Positions 15,517-24,470 are shown, counted from the first letter of the stretch. The stretch: DNA of 35,728 nt from Acidovorax sp. (GCA_018780365.1 JADMJR010000023.1:1-35728); one strand, 5' to 3'. Program-made: numbers and translations. The notes: generated by a model from the letters alone, not told the origin.

Positions 15517-16790
15517 AGCTTGAACCTTTGCGGGCCGCTGCGCGCAGGGCGCTCGCCGGTCACCAGCTGCTCGCCCTCCTGCAGGCCCGAACGTACCTCG
15601 GCCAGGTGGCGGCTTTTCACGGCCACGACCACGGTGCGCTTTTCCACCACGCCATCGGCGCGCAGCACGCGGGCGCTGTGGGTGGCTGCGGCGGCCTTCT
15701 CGCCAGCGCCGGCACCAGCGCTGTCACCGTCGCCCTCCGCACCTGCCGCCTTGCCGCCGGCCGGGCTGGCAGGGCTTGCCGGACTGGCGAGTGCCGACAG
15801 CGGCACGGCGATCACGCCCTGCGCCTGCGCGGTGACAAAGCTCGTCTGCGCGGTCATCTGCGGCATCAGCTCGCCGTCGGCGTTGTCCACGTCGAACAGC
15901 ACGGTGTACGACACGGCCTTGCTCGCGGCGGCCTGCGCGTTGGCGCCGCCCGCGGCCTTGGCCTCGGGCGTGGGCGGCGCGGGCAGCACCTGGCGCACGG
16001 TGCTGCGCCAGCGGCGCGCGGCGGCGTCGGCCTGGCCGCCCAGCGTGGTGAAGTACACCGGCAGGCCGGCCCGCACCTGGCGGATGTCGGCCTCGGAGAC
16101 TTCGGTCCACACCGTCATGGTCGACAGGTCGGCCACGCGCAGGATGTTGGGCGTCTGGTAGGTGGCGTTCAGGGTCTGGCCCTCGCGCGCTTCCAGCGCC
16201 ACCACGGTGCCGGCCATGGGCGCGTAGATGCGGGTGTAGCCCAGCCGCGCCTCGTCGGCCTTGAGGCTCGCCTGGGTCTGGTCGATCTGCGCCTTCAGGT
16301 GGTCGATGCGCGCGGCGGCCGATGCCAGCGCGGCCTCGGCCGTCTGCAGGTCTTCCAGGCGCGTGGCGCCTTCGCGTTCCATCTGCTGCTGGCGCGCCTG
16401 CTGCTGCTGCGCCAGGCGGTGCTGGGCCTGCTGCTCGGCCAGTTGCGCGCGCAGGCCGGCGAGTGCGGCGCGGGCGCCGTCCACTGTGGCCTGCTGCACG
16501 CTGGGGTCGATCTCTACCAGCAGTTGGCCCTTCTTGACCTCGGTGCCGGGCTGCACATGCAGGCGCGTTATCTGCCCTGACACCTGCGCGCCCACGTCCA
16601 CATAGCGGCGCGGCTGCAGCGTGCCGATGGCGCTGACCGTGGCCTCGATGTCGCCGCGCGCCACGGCCACCGTGTCGTACACGGTGGTGGGCTGGCGGGT
16701 CCACCACCACGCGCCCGCGCCGATGGCGGTGGCCAGCACCAGCAATGCGCCCACGCGGCGGGCTACGCGGTCGGAAAAAGCGCGGGCCAT
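15513..16790 (-). CDS. macA: MacA-type periplasmic adaptor (membrane fusion protein)
   Basis: 425 residues. One N-terminal transmembrane anchor ([18 protein letters not shown]) leads to a lipoyl half-motif ([39 protein letters not shown]). A long Gln-rich coiled-coil hairpin (about 95-175), the second lipoyl half ([20 protein letters not shown]), beta-barrel and membrane-proximal domains follow. A Gly/Ala-rich insertion of some 30 residues lies near residue 360. It bridges MacB and the outer-membrane factor in the periplasm. Start ATG 16790 overlaps the stop of the preceding DUF4198 gene (ATGA). The longer upstream frame is out of phase with that gene and was rejected. Confidence 0.93.
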   Translation of the reverse strand: MARAFSDRVARRVGALLVLATAIGAGAWWWTRQPTTVYDTVAVARGDIEATVSAIGTLQPRRYVDVGAQVSGQITRLHVQPGTEVKKGQLLVEIDPSVQQATVDGARAALAGLRAQLAEQQAQHRLAQQQQARQQQMEREGATRLEDLQTAEAALASAAARIDHLKAQIDQTQASLKADEARLGYTRIYAPMAGTVVALEAREGQTLNATYQTPNILRVADLSTMTVWTEVSEADIRQVRAGLPVYFTTLGGQADAAARRWRSTVRQVLPAPPTPEAKAAGGANAQAAASKAVSYTVLFDVDNADGELMPQMTAQTSFVTAQAQGVIAVPLSALASPASPASPAGGKAAGAEGDGDSAGAGAGEKAAAATHSARVLRADGVVEKRTVVVAVKSRHLAEVRSGLQEGEQLVTGERPARSGPQRFKL

Positions 16791-17428
16791 CAGCGGGGCA
16801 CCTCGAAGCTCAGCGTGGCGGTGTGGCGCACGTCGTTGTATTTTTTGCCGTCCACGGTGACGGAACCGTTGACCTTGGCGCTGACCTCCAGCACGTAGAG
16901 GCCGGGGAACGGCGTCTCCAGCTGCACGGTGCCATCGGCTGCGGGGATGAGCGTGCGGTGCCAGCCGGCGCTGGTGTCCACATTCACCTGCGCGGCCGCC
17001 ACCGCCTGCCCTTTCCACACCAGCTTGAAGGTGTTGCCACCCGGCGTGGTGGGCACCAGCTCCAGGTCGTTCACCGCACGGGTGTCCTGCCGGCCCAGCC
17101 GGGCCTGGTAGTGGGTGAGCCCCGCTGGGCCGGTCACCTGGCTCGCGTTCAGGCGCAGGTCGGCCGCTGTGCCGTCCAGCGCCACATCGACATGGGCCCC
17201 CTGCAGGGCCAGCGGCAGGTCCTTGCCGTCAGGCAGAAAGGCCCGGGGCGCCAGCAGCGGCGGCAGGGTGGGGGCGCGCTGCAAGGTCTGGCCCATGTGC
17301 GCGCGGGCACCGGTGGCCGTGTGCTCCAGCCAGAGGGCATCGGCCAGCACCGCCGGGCTGGCGACAAGAAGGCACAGCGCCAGCAGGCCCGTTGCGGGTA
17401 AGGACTTTTTCAGGACGAAGGGGGACAT
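16790..17428 (-). CDS. DUF4198-like periplasmic protein (second copy)
   Basis: 212 residues with a signal peptide (LLALCLLVASPAVLADA). The mature part is beta-rich: ALWLEHTATGARAHMGQ at the start, DLELVPTTPGGNTFKLVWKG in the middle, and VKNGSVTV-like strands near a C-terminal TATLSFEVPR. It is a diverged paralogue of the next gene upstream, sharing the LELVP..GNTF..V.KGQ block and the final TATL.F. DUF4198 proteins are periplasmic and often near metal or TonB transport genes; their activity is not established. Its stop overlaps the macA start, coupling it to the pump. The ATG at 17428 lacks a good ribosome-binding site but fits the signal peptide. Confidence 0.75.
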   Translation of the reverse strand: MSPFVLKKSLPATGLLALCLLVASPAVLADALWLEHTATGARAHMGQTLQRAPTLPPLLAPRAFLPDGKDLPLALQGAHVDVALDGTAADLRLNASQVTGPAGLTHYQARLGRQDTRAVNDLELVPTTPGGNTFKLVWKGQAVAAAQVNVDTSAGWHRTLIPAADGTVQLETPFPGLYVLEVSAKVNGSVTVDGKKYNDVRHTATLSFEVPR

Positions 17429-17507
17429 GGGCAAAGGGGTCTCATGCGCAGCGGCCACGAGGCATGCCGCTGCCGGGAAAAAGACGGGGGAAGAAAGGAG
17501 CGCCGGC

Positions 17508-18158
17508 TTACTGCGCCACAAAGGTCAGCGTGGCGGTGTAGCCAAGCTTCTGCACCTTCTGGCCCGCGATCTCGACCGGGTTCGCGGGTTCGGTCTCGTG
17601 CGCGCTCACCAGCACGTAGCGGCCCTTGTCCTTCACGGGCACCTCGATGCGGCCAGCGGCGTCGGTCTTGAAGCCCTTGGTCCACTTGTCGGGCGTGATC
17701 ACCGTGACGGCCTTGTCTGCCAGCGGTTGGCCCTTGAAAACCAGGGTGAAGGTGTTGCCCTGGGGGGCCACGGGCACGAGTTCGTAGTCCAGCACGGCGC
17801 GGGTTTCGGCACGGCCCGCGCGGGCGTTGAACACGGCGGCCTGCACCTTGCCGTCCTTGGCTTTCCAGGGCTTCCAGACCTGGTCGTTGACCAGGCGCAC
17901 ATCACCTGGTGCCGCCACGGCGGCTTCGAGGTGGTCGTCCTTCACGCTGAGCTTGGCGGTCTGCGCGCGGTCGGTGGTGAACACCTGCGTGGTGGCGGCC
18001 AGTTTGGCCACTTCCTCGCCCCGGTCGTGCTCGGCATCGGCGTCGCCCACGTACACGCGCACGGGGCCGGTGGCATCGCGCTCCAGCCACACCTGGTGGG
18101 CCTGGGCCGGCACGGCGGCGGCCAGCACGGAGAGGGCGAACAAAGACTGCTTGAACAT
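17508..18158 (-). CDS. DUF4198 family periplasmic protein
   Basis: 216 residues; ATG 18158 is preceded by CAGGAG at good spacing. The signal peptide QSLFALSVLAAAVPAQA is cleaved before HQVWLERD, so the mature protein would begin with histidine, a feature seen in some metal-binding periplasmic proteins. The conserved core has LDYELVPVAPQGNTFTLVFK, a DAAGRIEVPVKDKGRYVLVS strand pair and the C-terminal YTATLTFVAQ. The similarity to the following gene suggests a tandem duplication with divergence. It lies between a TonB siderophore receptor and the MacAB pump genes. A role in metal or siderophore handling in the periplasm is inference from that position. Confidence 0.82.
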   Translation of the reverse strand: MFKQSLFALSVLAAAVPAQAHQVWLERDATGPVRVYVGDADAEHDRGEEVAKLAATTQVFTTDRAQTAKLSVKDDHLEAAVAAPGDVRLVNDQVWKPWKAKDGKVQAAVFNARAGRAETRAVLDYELVPVAPQGNTFTLVFKGQPLADKAVTVITPDKWTKGFKTDAAGRIEVPVKDKGRYVLVSAHETEPANPVEIAGQKVQKLGYTATLTFVAQ

Positions 18159-18287
18159 GGGAGAACTCCTGGAGGGGGTCAAACGAACACCTGCGCCCGT
18201 GACTAACCGGGCACCGGCAAGGCAGCCCCGCGCCAAAGCGCGCAGGGCCTATTTGCAAACACAAGGGGCGAAACGAAAGGTGCCGAC

Positions 18288-20726
18288 TCAGAACCGCACA
18301 TCGACCCCCACGCGCACATTGCGCGGGGCGCCGTAGTACGCGTTGCCGGTGGCTGCGTAGTAGCTCTTGTCGAACGCGTTGTAGAGATGGGCCGTGACGG
18401 CCACGTTGGAGCTGATCGCGTAGCGCGCCATCAGGTCCACCACCGCATAGGCGGGCTGCGTGAAGCGCACGCGCGACGGGCCCTGGTTGTCGGCATAGAT
18501 GGCGTTCTGCCAGCGCAGGCCACCCCCGATCGTCAGCCCCTTGCCGATGCTGGCGATGCGGTAGCTGGTGAACAGCTTGGCGGTGTTCTGCGGCACGGTG
18601 GTGAGCAGGCGGGTGCGCAGCCTGTCCTGCGTGAGGTTGCGCGAGAAGCTCGCCGACACCTGCCAGCCCCGGCGCAGCTCGCCCGAAGCCTCCAGCTCGA
18701 AGCCGCGCGTGCTGGTGCCCGACACGGCCTGGTAGGCCTGGCCGCCATCGGGTGCGAACACGTTGGGAATCACCACGCCCAGGTTGTCCTGGCGGGCCTT
18801 GTAGAGAGCCCCCGAGACGTTCAGCCGGTCGTTGAGGAAAGCCCCCTTGGCCCCCAGTTCAAAGCTGTCGCCCGTCTGGGGGTCCAGGTAGTCGCCGTTG
18901 GCCAGGCGCAGGTTTTGTGGCGTGAAGATGTTGGTGTAGCTGGCGTAGGCAGACCAGTGGCTGTCGATGTCAAGGACCAGGCCCAGGTAGGGCGTGACCT
19001 CGCCGCTTTCCTTGCGGTCCGTGACCGTGGTCGCGCCAGTGGCGTAGCGGTGGCTTGTCTGGTGGCGGCTCCAGTCCACCACCCGCGCACCGGCCAGCAG
19101 GGACAGCGCATCCGTGGGCTTGAAGCGCACGGTGGCATAGGCGCTGTTCAGGCGCTCGTCCGAACTCGCGGCACCGATGCTCGGGTTGTTCGGCGCTGCC
19201 GGCGAGCTGCCGTCCCAGGTGTAGATGTTGCTGATGGCACTGCTCCAGCCCGCATGTGTCCAGTTGGTGTACGAGGGCGCAAGGTAGCTGGTGCGCGACA
19301 TCTGCGCGCCCAAGGCCACGTCGTGCTTGCGCCCCAGCCAGTCGAACCGGCCCGTGGTCTGCACGTCCAGGGTGTCCTGGCGCGGCGTGGCCGTCCAGCG
19401 GCCGGCCCAGATCGTGACGCCCGCACCGGTCGCGCGCACGGGGTTGCCACCGCTGGCGTAGCCGACCAGCTCGTCATAGAAGCTGCTCGTGCGCGAGGCC
19501 GTGGCCTTGAGCTTCCAGTCGTCGTTGAAACGGTGCTCCAGGGCCGCAAACAGCGCGGTGTAGTGGCGCTCGGAATAGGCCCAGGGTGGCGCGGCCGAGG
19601 CCGACCGGCCCCACTGTGTGCGCGTGCCGTCGGCGTAGTACGCGGGCAGGCCGCCACGCGCGTGCCCCGTCGCATCGTGGTGCTGCACCGAGGCGCCGGC
19701 AAACAGCTGGGTGCTGGCCGTCAGGTCGGCTTCGACCGCCCCGTAGAGCAGTTTCTTGCGCTCCTTGAGGCGGTCGATGTAGGACTGGTTGTCTTGCGCG
19801 GCCGCCACAAGGCGGCCCCGCACGCTGCCATCGGTGTTCAGGGGCGAAGAGATATCGACCTCGCCGCGCGCGTAGTTCCACGAACCCGCCTCGGCACGGG
19901 CCGAGGCCTGGAAATCCGCCGTGGGCCGCTTGCGGATCATGTTGATGGCGGCCCCTGGTGTGCCGATGCCGTTCATGAGGCCGGAGGCACCGCGCACCAC
20001 CTCCACGCGGTCGAACATCGCCATGTCGTTGGTCTGGAAGATGCTCGAATAGTTGGAGTCCGTCTGGCGCACGCCGTCCACCATGTAGGTGTTGACGGCA
20101 AAACCACGCGAGTAGATGGGGGAGGTGTCGGAGCCCTGGTTGCCGCTCTGTGTCATCACCAGGCCCGGTGTCTGGGCCGCAATGTCCGACAGCTGCGTCA
20201 GCCCCTGGTCTTCCATGCGCTGGCGCGTGATGACGCTGACCGACTGCGGGGTTTCACGCAGGCTCAGCCCCAGCGGCGTGGACGTGCCCGCCTGGCGCGT
20301 GGTGTAGGAGCCCGTGTGCTCCGTCAGCGCACTGGTTTCGGCCTGGGCCTGCACCCGCACTTCGGACAGGCTGGTTTCCCCTTGGGTGGCGGCGGGAAGC
20401 CGGCGCACCAGGATGGAGGAGCCTTCGATGACCCCCACCAGCCCGCTGCCTGCCAGCAGCCGGTCCAGGGCCTCGCGCACCGTCAGGGTACCGGACACGG
20501 CCGGGGCCGTCCGGCCCGCCACCAGGGCGGGCTGCACCATGAGTTCCATGCGGGTTTGCCGGGCCAGGTCGTTGAGGGCCTGGGCCAGGGGCTGCGCCGC
20601 GATGGCGATTGCCGCCGGGGCCTGTGCGGGTACGCCCCCTTGGGCTTGTGCGGCCCAGGGGGCCCAACCCAGCGCAACGGCCAAGGCCAAGGCCAGAGGT
20701 GCCGGTTGGAAACGGATGCGGTGCAT
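18288..20726 (-). CDS. TonB-dependent siderophore receptor with STN signalling domain (FecA/FpvA-like)
   Basis: 812 residues. The signal peptide ends near AAQAQG. An N-terminal STN domain (about 35-105; ALNDLARQTRMELMVQPALV, TVREALDRLLAGSGL) signals to FecR. A TonB-box-like SLSEVRVQA follows, then a plug domain with RETPQSVSVITRQRMEDQ and IYSRGFAVNTYMVDGVRQ. The beta barrel ends VRVGVDVRF with the usual terminal Phe. Sequence style matches ferric-siderophore receptors of the FpvA/FoxA kind; the ligand is unknown. Start ATG 20726 has AGGGAG before it and a proper signal peptide after it. It is the transport component of the FecI-FecR-receptor surface-signalling set. Confidence 0.92.
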   Translation of the reverse strand: MHRIRFQPAPLALALAVALGWAPWAAQAQGGVPAQAPAAIAIAAQPLAQALNDLARQTRMELMVQPALVAGRTAPAVSGTLTVREALDRLLAGSGLVGVIEGSSILVRRLPAATQGETSLSEVRVQAQAETSALTEHTGSYTTRQAGTSTPLGLSLRETPQSVSVITRQRMEDQGLTQLSDIAAQTPGLVMTQSGNQGSDTSPIYSRGFAVNTYMVDGVRQTDSNYSSIFQTNDMAMFDRVEVVRGASGLMNGIGTPGAAINMIRKRPTADFQASARAEAGSWNYARGEVDISSPLNTDGSVRGRLVAAAQDNQSYIDRLKERKKLLYGAVEADLTASTQLFAGASVQHHDATGHARGGLPAYYADGTRTQWGRSASAAPPWAYSERHYTALFAALEHRFNDDWKLKATASRTSSFYDELVGYASGGNPVRATGAGVTIWAGRWTATPRQDTLDVQTTGRFDWLGRKHDVALGAQMSRTSYLAPSYTNWTHAGWSSAISNIYTWDGSSPAAPNNPSIGAASSDERLNSAYATVRFKPTDALSLLAGARVVDWSRHQTSHRYATGATTVTDRKESGEVTPYLGLVLDIDSHWSAYASYTNIFTPQNLRLANGDYLDPQTGDSFELGAKGAFLNDRLNVSGALYKARQDNLGVVIPNVFAPDGGQAYQAVSGTSTRGFELEASGELRRGWQVSASFSRNLTQDRLRTRLLTTVPQNTAKLFTSYRIASIGKGLTIGGGLRWQNAIYADNQGPSRVRFTQPAYAVVDLMARYAISSNVAVTAHLYNAFDKSYYAATGNAYYGAPRNVRVGVDVRF

Positions 20727-20774
20727 GTGCAAATCTCCCTGGAAAGCAAATATTTGAATAAGAAGCCTTCTCAT

Positions 20775-20782
20775 GTAGACGC
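20775..20782 (-). promoter_or_regulatory. Possible FecI-type sigma factor -10 element
   Basis: On the minus strand GCGTCTAC lies about 50 bp before the receptor ATG. ECF sigma factors of the FecI/PvdS group often use a CGTC-like -10, and the gene behind it is the expected target. No convincing -35 could be fixed, so this is only a candidate. Confidence 0.25.
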
Positions 20783-20854
20783 AGCACATACCCGGTCCCC
20801 TAGGTCGGTGGATGTTTTTTTCGCGCAGGCGCTGCCGCCCCCGATGGCGCAAGC

Positions 20855-22003
20855 TCAGGGCGAAGGGGCCGCCACAATTTCGGTGATGCCACCGCGCTCG
20901 TGCAGCTCTACCGGCAGGGTGCGCGGCAAGGCGCGCAGAAAGTTGTCCGGGCGCCGGGGATCGAAGGTGCCGGTCAGCCGCAGAGCCCCCACCCCGGGAT
21001 CGCGCACCACCAGGTTCACGGTGCCATAGCGCGCAAACTCGGCCAAGGCCTGCGACAGCGGCGTGTCGTCAAAGCTCACCCGGCCATCACGCCAGGGGGC
21101 AATGCCCGCTGCCGGCACGGCAGCCACGGGCCCCAACCTGCCCGCCGCATCGCTGGTGACCTGCTGGCCGGCGGTCAGCTCGACCAGGGAAGCCCCCGGC
21201 GCATCGGAGCGCGCGACACGCACCCGCCCCTCTTCCACCGCAATGCGCACGCCCTCTTCACCCGGTAGGCCCGGCGTGTGGCGCACAGAAAACCGGGTGC
21301 CCACCACCGTGATGCGCACCGGCCCCGCCACCACGTCAAAAGGCCGTGCGGCATCGCCCTGGACACGGAAGACCGCCTGCCCCTCCGGCAGGACCACCTC
21401 GCGCCGCTGCCGCCAGAAGCTGACGTCGATCTGCGTGCGGGTGTCCAGCCGCAGGGCACTGCCATCGGGCAGTTGCACGTCCGACTGCTGGCCGGGCCCC
21501 GTGGCCAGGGTTTGCAGGTACACCGGCTGGTTGCGCCAATGGCTCCAGCCCAACACGCCCCCCACAACCACCAGGCACAACGAGGCCAGGGCCGCCACCG
21601 GGCGGCCCCATGCGCGGGTTGCCCCCTGTGGCCCGAAGCGAGGGCGCCCTCTGGCGGGCTGGGGATGGGTAGGGGCCACGGCAGGGACCTTGGCTGAAAA
21701 CCACGCCCCCCGGCTGCCGGAGGCTTCACGGGCCAGGCTTTCAGCACCAGGGTTCCGCACTGCGGCCTGTGCCTTGTCGGCCGCCAGTTGGCCGCGCAGA
21801 TGGCGCACCCCCTCGGCCGGCAGGGTGTCCAACAGGCGCCAATCAGCGCCCCAGCGGTCCCATGCCGCTGCGTGTGCGGGGTCTGCGGAGCGCCAGGCCT
21901 GAAAAGCCCGCTGGGCATCGGCATCCAGGCCGTCCACGCCCCGTACAAACCATTCCAGCGCGGCGTGGTCTGCGGGCGTCATGGGGGGGTCGCTGCGGCT
22001 CAT
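20855..22003 (-). CDS. FecR family anti-sigma/sigma regulator
   Basis: 382 residues. The cytoplasmic FecR N-terminal (DUF4880) domain at about 12-50 has HAALEWFVRGVDGLDADAQR and AWRSADPAHAAAWDR. One transmembrane helix (LASLCLVVVGGVLGW, about 135-152) leads to the periplasmic FecR domain (LPDGSALRLDTRTQIDV, VVGTRFSVRH). A C-terminal STN-like domain (VSFDDTPLSQALAEFARYG) would contact the receptor's STN domain. It receives the ligand signal from the TonB receptor and controls the sigma factor. Start ATG 22003 overlaps the sigma-factor stop (ATGA), so the two are coupled. Confidence 0.92.
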   Translation of the reverse strand: MSRSDPPMTPADHAALEWFVRGVDGLDADAQRAFQAWRSADPAHAAAWDRWGADWRLLDTLPAEGVRHLRGQLAADKAQAAVRNPGAESLAREASGSRGAWFSAKVPAVAPTHPQPARGRPRFGPQGATRAWGRPVAALASLCLVVVGGVLGWSHWRNQPVYLQTLATGPGQQSDVQLPDGSALRLDTRTQIDVSFWRQRREVVLPEGQAVFRVQGDAARPFDVVAGPVRITVVGTRFSVRHTPGLPGEEGVRIAVEEGRVRVARSDAPGASLVELTAGQQVTSDAAGRLGPVAAVPAAGIAPWRDGRVSFDDTPLSQALAEFARYGTVNLVVRDPGVGALRLTGTFDPRRPDNFLRALPRTLPVELHERGGITEIVAAPSP

Positions 22004-22548
22004 GCGGGCCTCCGGCCTTCGTTGGTCGCACGACACTGGCGGCAGGCCACCATGGCCCGCTGGATATGCTGCTCCACCATCTTGCGCGAAATGCCCATCT
22101 GCGCGGCCACCTCGGCTTGCGACAGGCCGTCGAACTTGTGCAGGATGAACGCTTCGCGGCACCGCAGTGGCAGCGCATCAATGGTGGCGATCAGCGATGC
22201 CACGCCCTGCGCAGAGGTCGCCGCCACCTCGGGCTCGTCGCGCGGCGGCGCGGGCAACTCGGCCACATCAGGCAAAGGGGTGTCGTCCACCGTGTGTGGC
22301 ACGCTGCGCACCACATGGCGGCGGTGCTGGTCGATCAGCAGATTGCGCGCCGTGCGGTACAGCAGCGCACGCGGCTGGTGTACCGCCTGCCCCGCCTGCT
22401 GCAAGGCCAGCACCCGCACGTAGGCCTCATGCACCAGGTCGGCCGCGCTGTCGCGGCTGCGCACCATGCGTGCAAAGTAGTTCAGCAGTTCTTGGTAGTA
22501 GGGGGTGACCACGGGGCAGACAGCCTGTCGATGAAAACCTCCGCACAC
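22000..22548 (-). CDS. ECF RNA polymerase sigma factor, FecI-like
   Basis: Up to 182 residues. Region 2 has YYQELLNYFARMVRSRDSAA and DLVHEAYVRV; region 4 has IDALPLRCREAFILHKFDGL and the helix-turn-helix AEVAAQMGISRKMVEQHIQR, as in iron-starvation sigma factors. The start is uncertain. GTG 22548 opens the frame without a ribosome-binding site, while GTG 22512 gives a product starting directly before region 2; a GGAGG lies between them at poor spacing. It should direct RNA polymerase to the TonB receptor promoter once FecR is triggered. A Fur box lies 56 bp upstream of the longer start. Confidence 0.9.
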   Translation of the reverse strand: MCGGFHRQAVCPVVTPYYQELLNYFARMVRSRDSAADLVHEAYVRVLALQQAGQAVHQPRALLYRTARNLLIDQHRRHVVRSVPHTVDDTPLPDVAELPAPPRDEPEVAATSAQGVASLIATIDALPLRCREAFILHKFDGLSQAEVAAQMGISRKMVEQHIQRAMVACRQCRATNEGRRPA

Positions 22549-22603
22549 ACTGATGGCGAAGGCTGGACGGCTGAGGGCGTGGCGTTGGCGAGCCCCTGGC
22601 TAA

Positions 22604-22618
22604 TAAGAATAATTCTCA
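22604..22618 (-). promoter_or_regulatory. Fur box upstream of the sigma-factor gene
   Basis: Read on the minus strand the site is TGAGAAT-T-ATTCTTA, a 7-1-7 inverted repeat close to the classical Fur consensus TGATAAT-N-ATTATCA (11 of 14 arm positions by eye). It is the only such AT-rich patch in this GC-rich gap and precedes a FecI-type gene, where Fur control is expected. Fur with iron would repress the locus. Confidence 0.75.
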
Positions 22619-22670
22619 ATATTGTAAAGCCAGGCCATGCGCCCGCCTGCGTCAAGCCGCGGCACAGCAG

Positions 22671-24470
22671 TCACACGGCGATGACCCCGGCCCCGGCAGA
22701 ACCGGCATGGAGCAAACCCACGGCGGCGGCCCGGCACGCCAGCACGGCACCCTGGTTGAGGTAGCCCTTGTCGGTGATTTCGCCAGCGTTGGAATCGGGT
22801 GCCGTGGCCATCACCATGGCCCGCGTGGGGCACTGCGAAGACCCCGCCCCCGTGCTGCGCCGCGCCTGCATGAGGGCACGCAGGGCAGCCTCCAGCCGGG
22901 GCACATCCGCAGCCCCGGTGGCGGACGGAAACACCAGCATGCCGACCTCGTCCCGGTTGTGGCCCGTGAGCACGATGTCCTGCACCAGCGGCGCCAGCAG
23001 CGACACCAGCTCCACCCTCAGCGTGCCCACCGAGACCCAGCTGCCACTCGACAGCTTGAAGTCTTCGGCCACGCGCCCGTTGAACACCACGCCCCGTTCG
23101 GGCTGGTCGGCATCGGCGAGATAGCCCGCGTCACCGATGCGGTAGAAGCCCTCGCTGTCGAACGCTGCCGCTGTTTCGCGCGGCGCGTTGCGGTAGCCCG
23201 CAAACACCGAGACGCCTTTGACCCGCATCTCCAGCTTGTTGCCGTTGGGCACCAGCTTGAGCTCCAGCCCCGGCAGCGGCGCCCCGATGCAGCCCGCCCC
23301 CTCCAGGCGCCAGTGGGCGGTGGTGACGGCTGGCGCGGTTTCGGTCGATCCCCACGAGGTGGTCAGCCACAGGGGCTGCGCGGGGCGTACCCGGTGGGCC
23401 AGCGCCTCCAGCCGCTGCCAGGTGGACGGGGCCAGCGCCGCCGCCGCATAGAAGGCCAGGCGCATGCGTGCCAGCACCTCGGCCGCCAGCGCATCATCGG
23501 CCTCCAGGAAGGGCAGCAGCATGTCAAAACCCCGGGGCACGTTGAACAGCATGGTGGGCCGCACGTCGCGCAGGTTGCGCACGGTTTTTTCGATCAGCCC
23601 CGGCACGGGCCGGCCTTCGTCGATGTAGAGCGTGCCGCCGTGGCACAGCACCATGTTGAGGTTGTGGTTGCCGCCGAAGGTGTGGCTCCAGGGCAGCCAA
23701 TCGACCAGTACCGGCTTTTCCTGGCCGAGGAAGCGCCAGGTCTGGGCCATCATCTGCTGGTTGGCGCACAGCATGCGGTGCGTGTTGATAACCACCTTGG
23801 GGCGGCCCGTGGAGCCCGAGGTCAGCAGGTACTTGGCGTGGTCATCGGCCACCAGCGCCTCGAACGCCTGGCGCACGGCGGGTGTCTCCTGCCCGCGCTG
23901 CAGTTGTTCAAACGCCAGCGCGCCCGGGCAGGTGTCGGCATGGCGGCTGAAGACCTTGACCGCATCCCCGCCCCAGCCCGCCAGGGCCGGCGCGTAGACG
24001 CGGGCGTCCGACGCATAGACGAGGCTGGGCTCCAGCACGGCCAGCATGCTGTGCAGACGGCTCGAATCCTGGGAGCGCGCGTAGGCGCTCGACAGCGAAC
24101 AGGGCGTGATGCCCACATGCATGGCCGCCAGCATGAGCACCGCGTGGTCCACCGCATTGTCCGACAGGATGGCAATGGGGCGGCCCACAGGCAGCTTCAG
24201 GTCCAGCAGCGACTGAGCCACCGCGCCCACCGCGTGGCGCAGTTGTCCGTAACTCAGGCCGCGCCAGTGTTCGCCGCGCTCATCGCGCTCGGCCAGGGCC
24301 AGCGTGCCGGGGGTCTCCAACGCCCAGCGCTCCAGCCACTCGCCCACGCAGCGCGCATAGGGGCGCAAGGCCACGGGTGAGCGCAGCGTGAACGAGCCAT
24401 CGTCAAAGGACATGCGCACCGTGCGCGGGGGGGCGATCTGGTCTTCGTCGTCAAGGAATGCGGGGTGCAT
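22671..24470 (-). CDS. Feruloyl-CoA synthase-like acyl/aryl-CoA ligase
   Basis: 599-residue ANL-superfamily ligase. The adenylate loop LLTSGSTGRPKV is at 215-226, the aromatic motif block is TTSWGSTETAPAV, and FNGRVAEDFKLSSGSWVSVG is typical of the Fcs group. The catalytic Lys568 is in AGEITDKGYLNQGAVL, again the Fcs-type ending. The enzyme would form a CoA thioester from a carboxylic acid with ATP; Fcs itself acts on ferulate and related cinnamates. No enoyl-CoA hydratase/aldolase (Ech) is nearby, so true ferulate degradation is doubtful. It is last in the operon behind the dehydrogenase-like gene with a 49-bp gap. ATG 24470 has GAGA upstream. Confidence 0.85.
   Translation of the reverse strand: MHPAFLDDEDQIAPPRTVRMSFDDGSFTLRSPVALRPYARCVGEWLERWALETPGTLALAERDERGEHWRGLSYGQLRHAVGAVAQSLLDLKLPVGRPIAILSDNAVDHAVLMLAAMHVGITPCSLSSAYARSQDSSRLHSMLAVLEPSLVYASDARVYAPALAGWGGDAVKVFSRHADTCPGALAFEQLQRGQETPAVRQAFEALVADDHAKYLLTSGSTGRPKVVINTHRMLCANQQMMAQTWRFLGQEKPVLVDWLPWSHTFGGNHNLNMVLCHGGTLYIDEGRPVPGLIEKTVRNLRDVRPTMLFNVPRGFDMLLPFLEADDALAAEVLARMRLAFYAAAALAPSTWQRLEALAHRVRPAQPLWLTTSWGSTETAPAVTTAHWRLEGAGCIGAPLPGLELKLVPNGNKLEMRVKGVSVFAGYRNAPRETAAAFDSEGFYRIGDAGYLADADQPERGVVFNGRVAEDFKLSSGSWVSVGTLRVELVSLLAPLVQDIVLTGHNRDEVGMLVFPSATGAADVPRLEAALRALMQARRSTGAGSSQCPTRAMVMATAPDSNAGEITDKGYLNQGAVLACRAAAVGLLHAGSAGAGVIAV

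Noticed and set aside
13261-16161. 966-residue plus-strand ORF over nodT, macB and macA
   Set aside because: Antisense frame kept open by GC-rich codon bias. It shows no recognisable domain, while the minus-strand genes have clear motifs and stop-start overlaps.
18387-21029. 880-residue plus-strand ORF over the TonB receptor
   Set aside because: Shadow frame rich in His, Gln and Arg without domain-like sequence; the receptor on the minus strand is unmistakable.
22671-24470. Assignment as true feruloyl-CoA synthase of ferulate/vanillin degradation
   Set aside because: No enoyl-CoA hydratase/aldolase or vanillin dehydrogenase is in the operon, so only the family resemblance is claimed.
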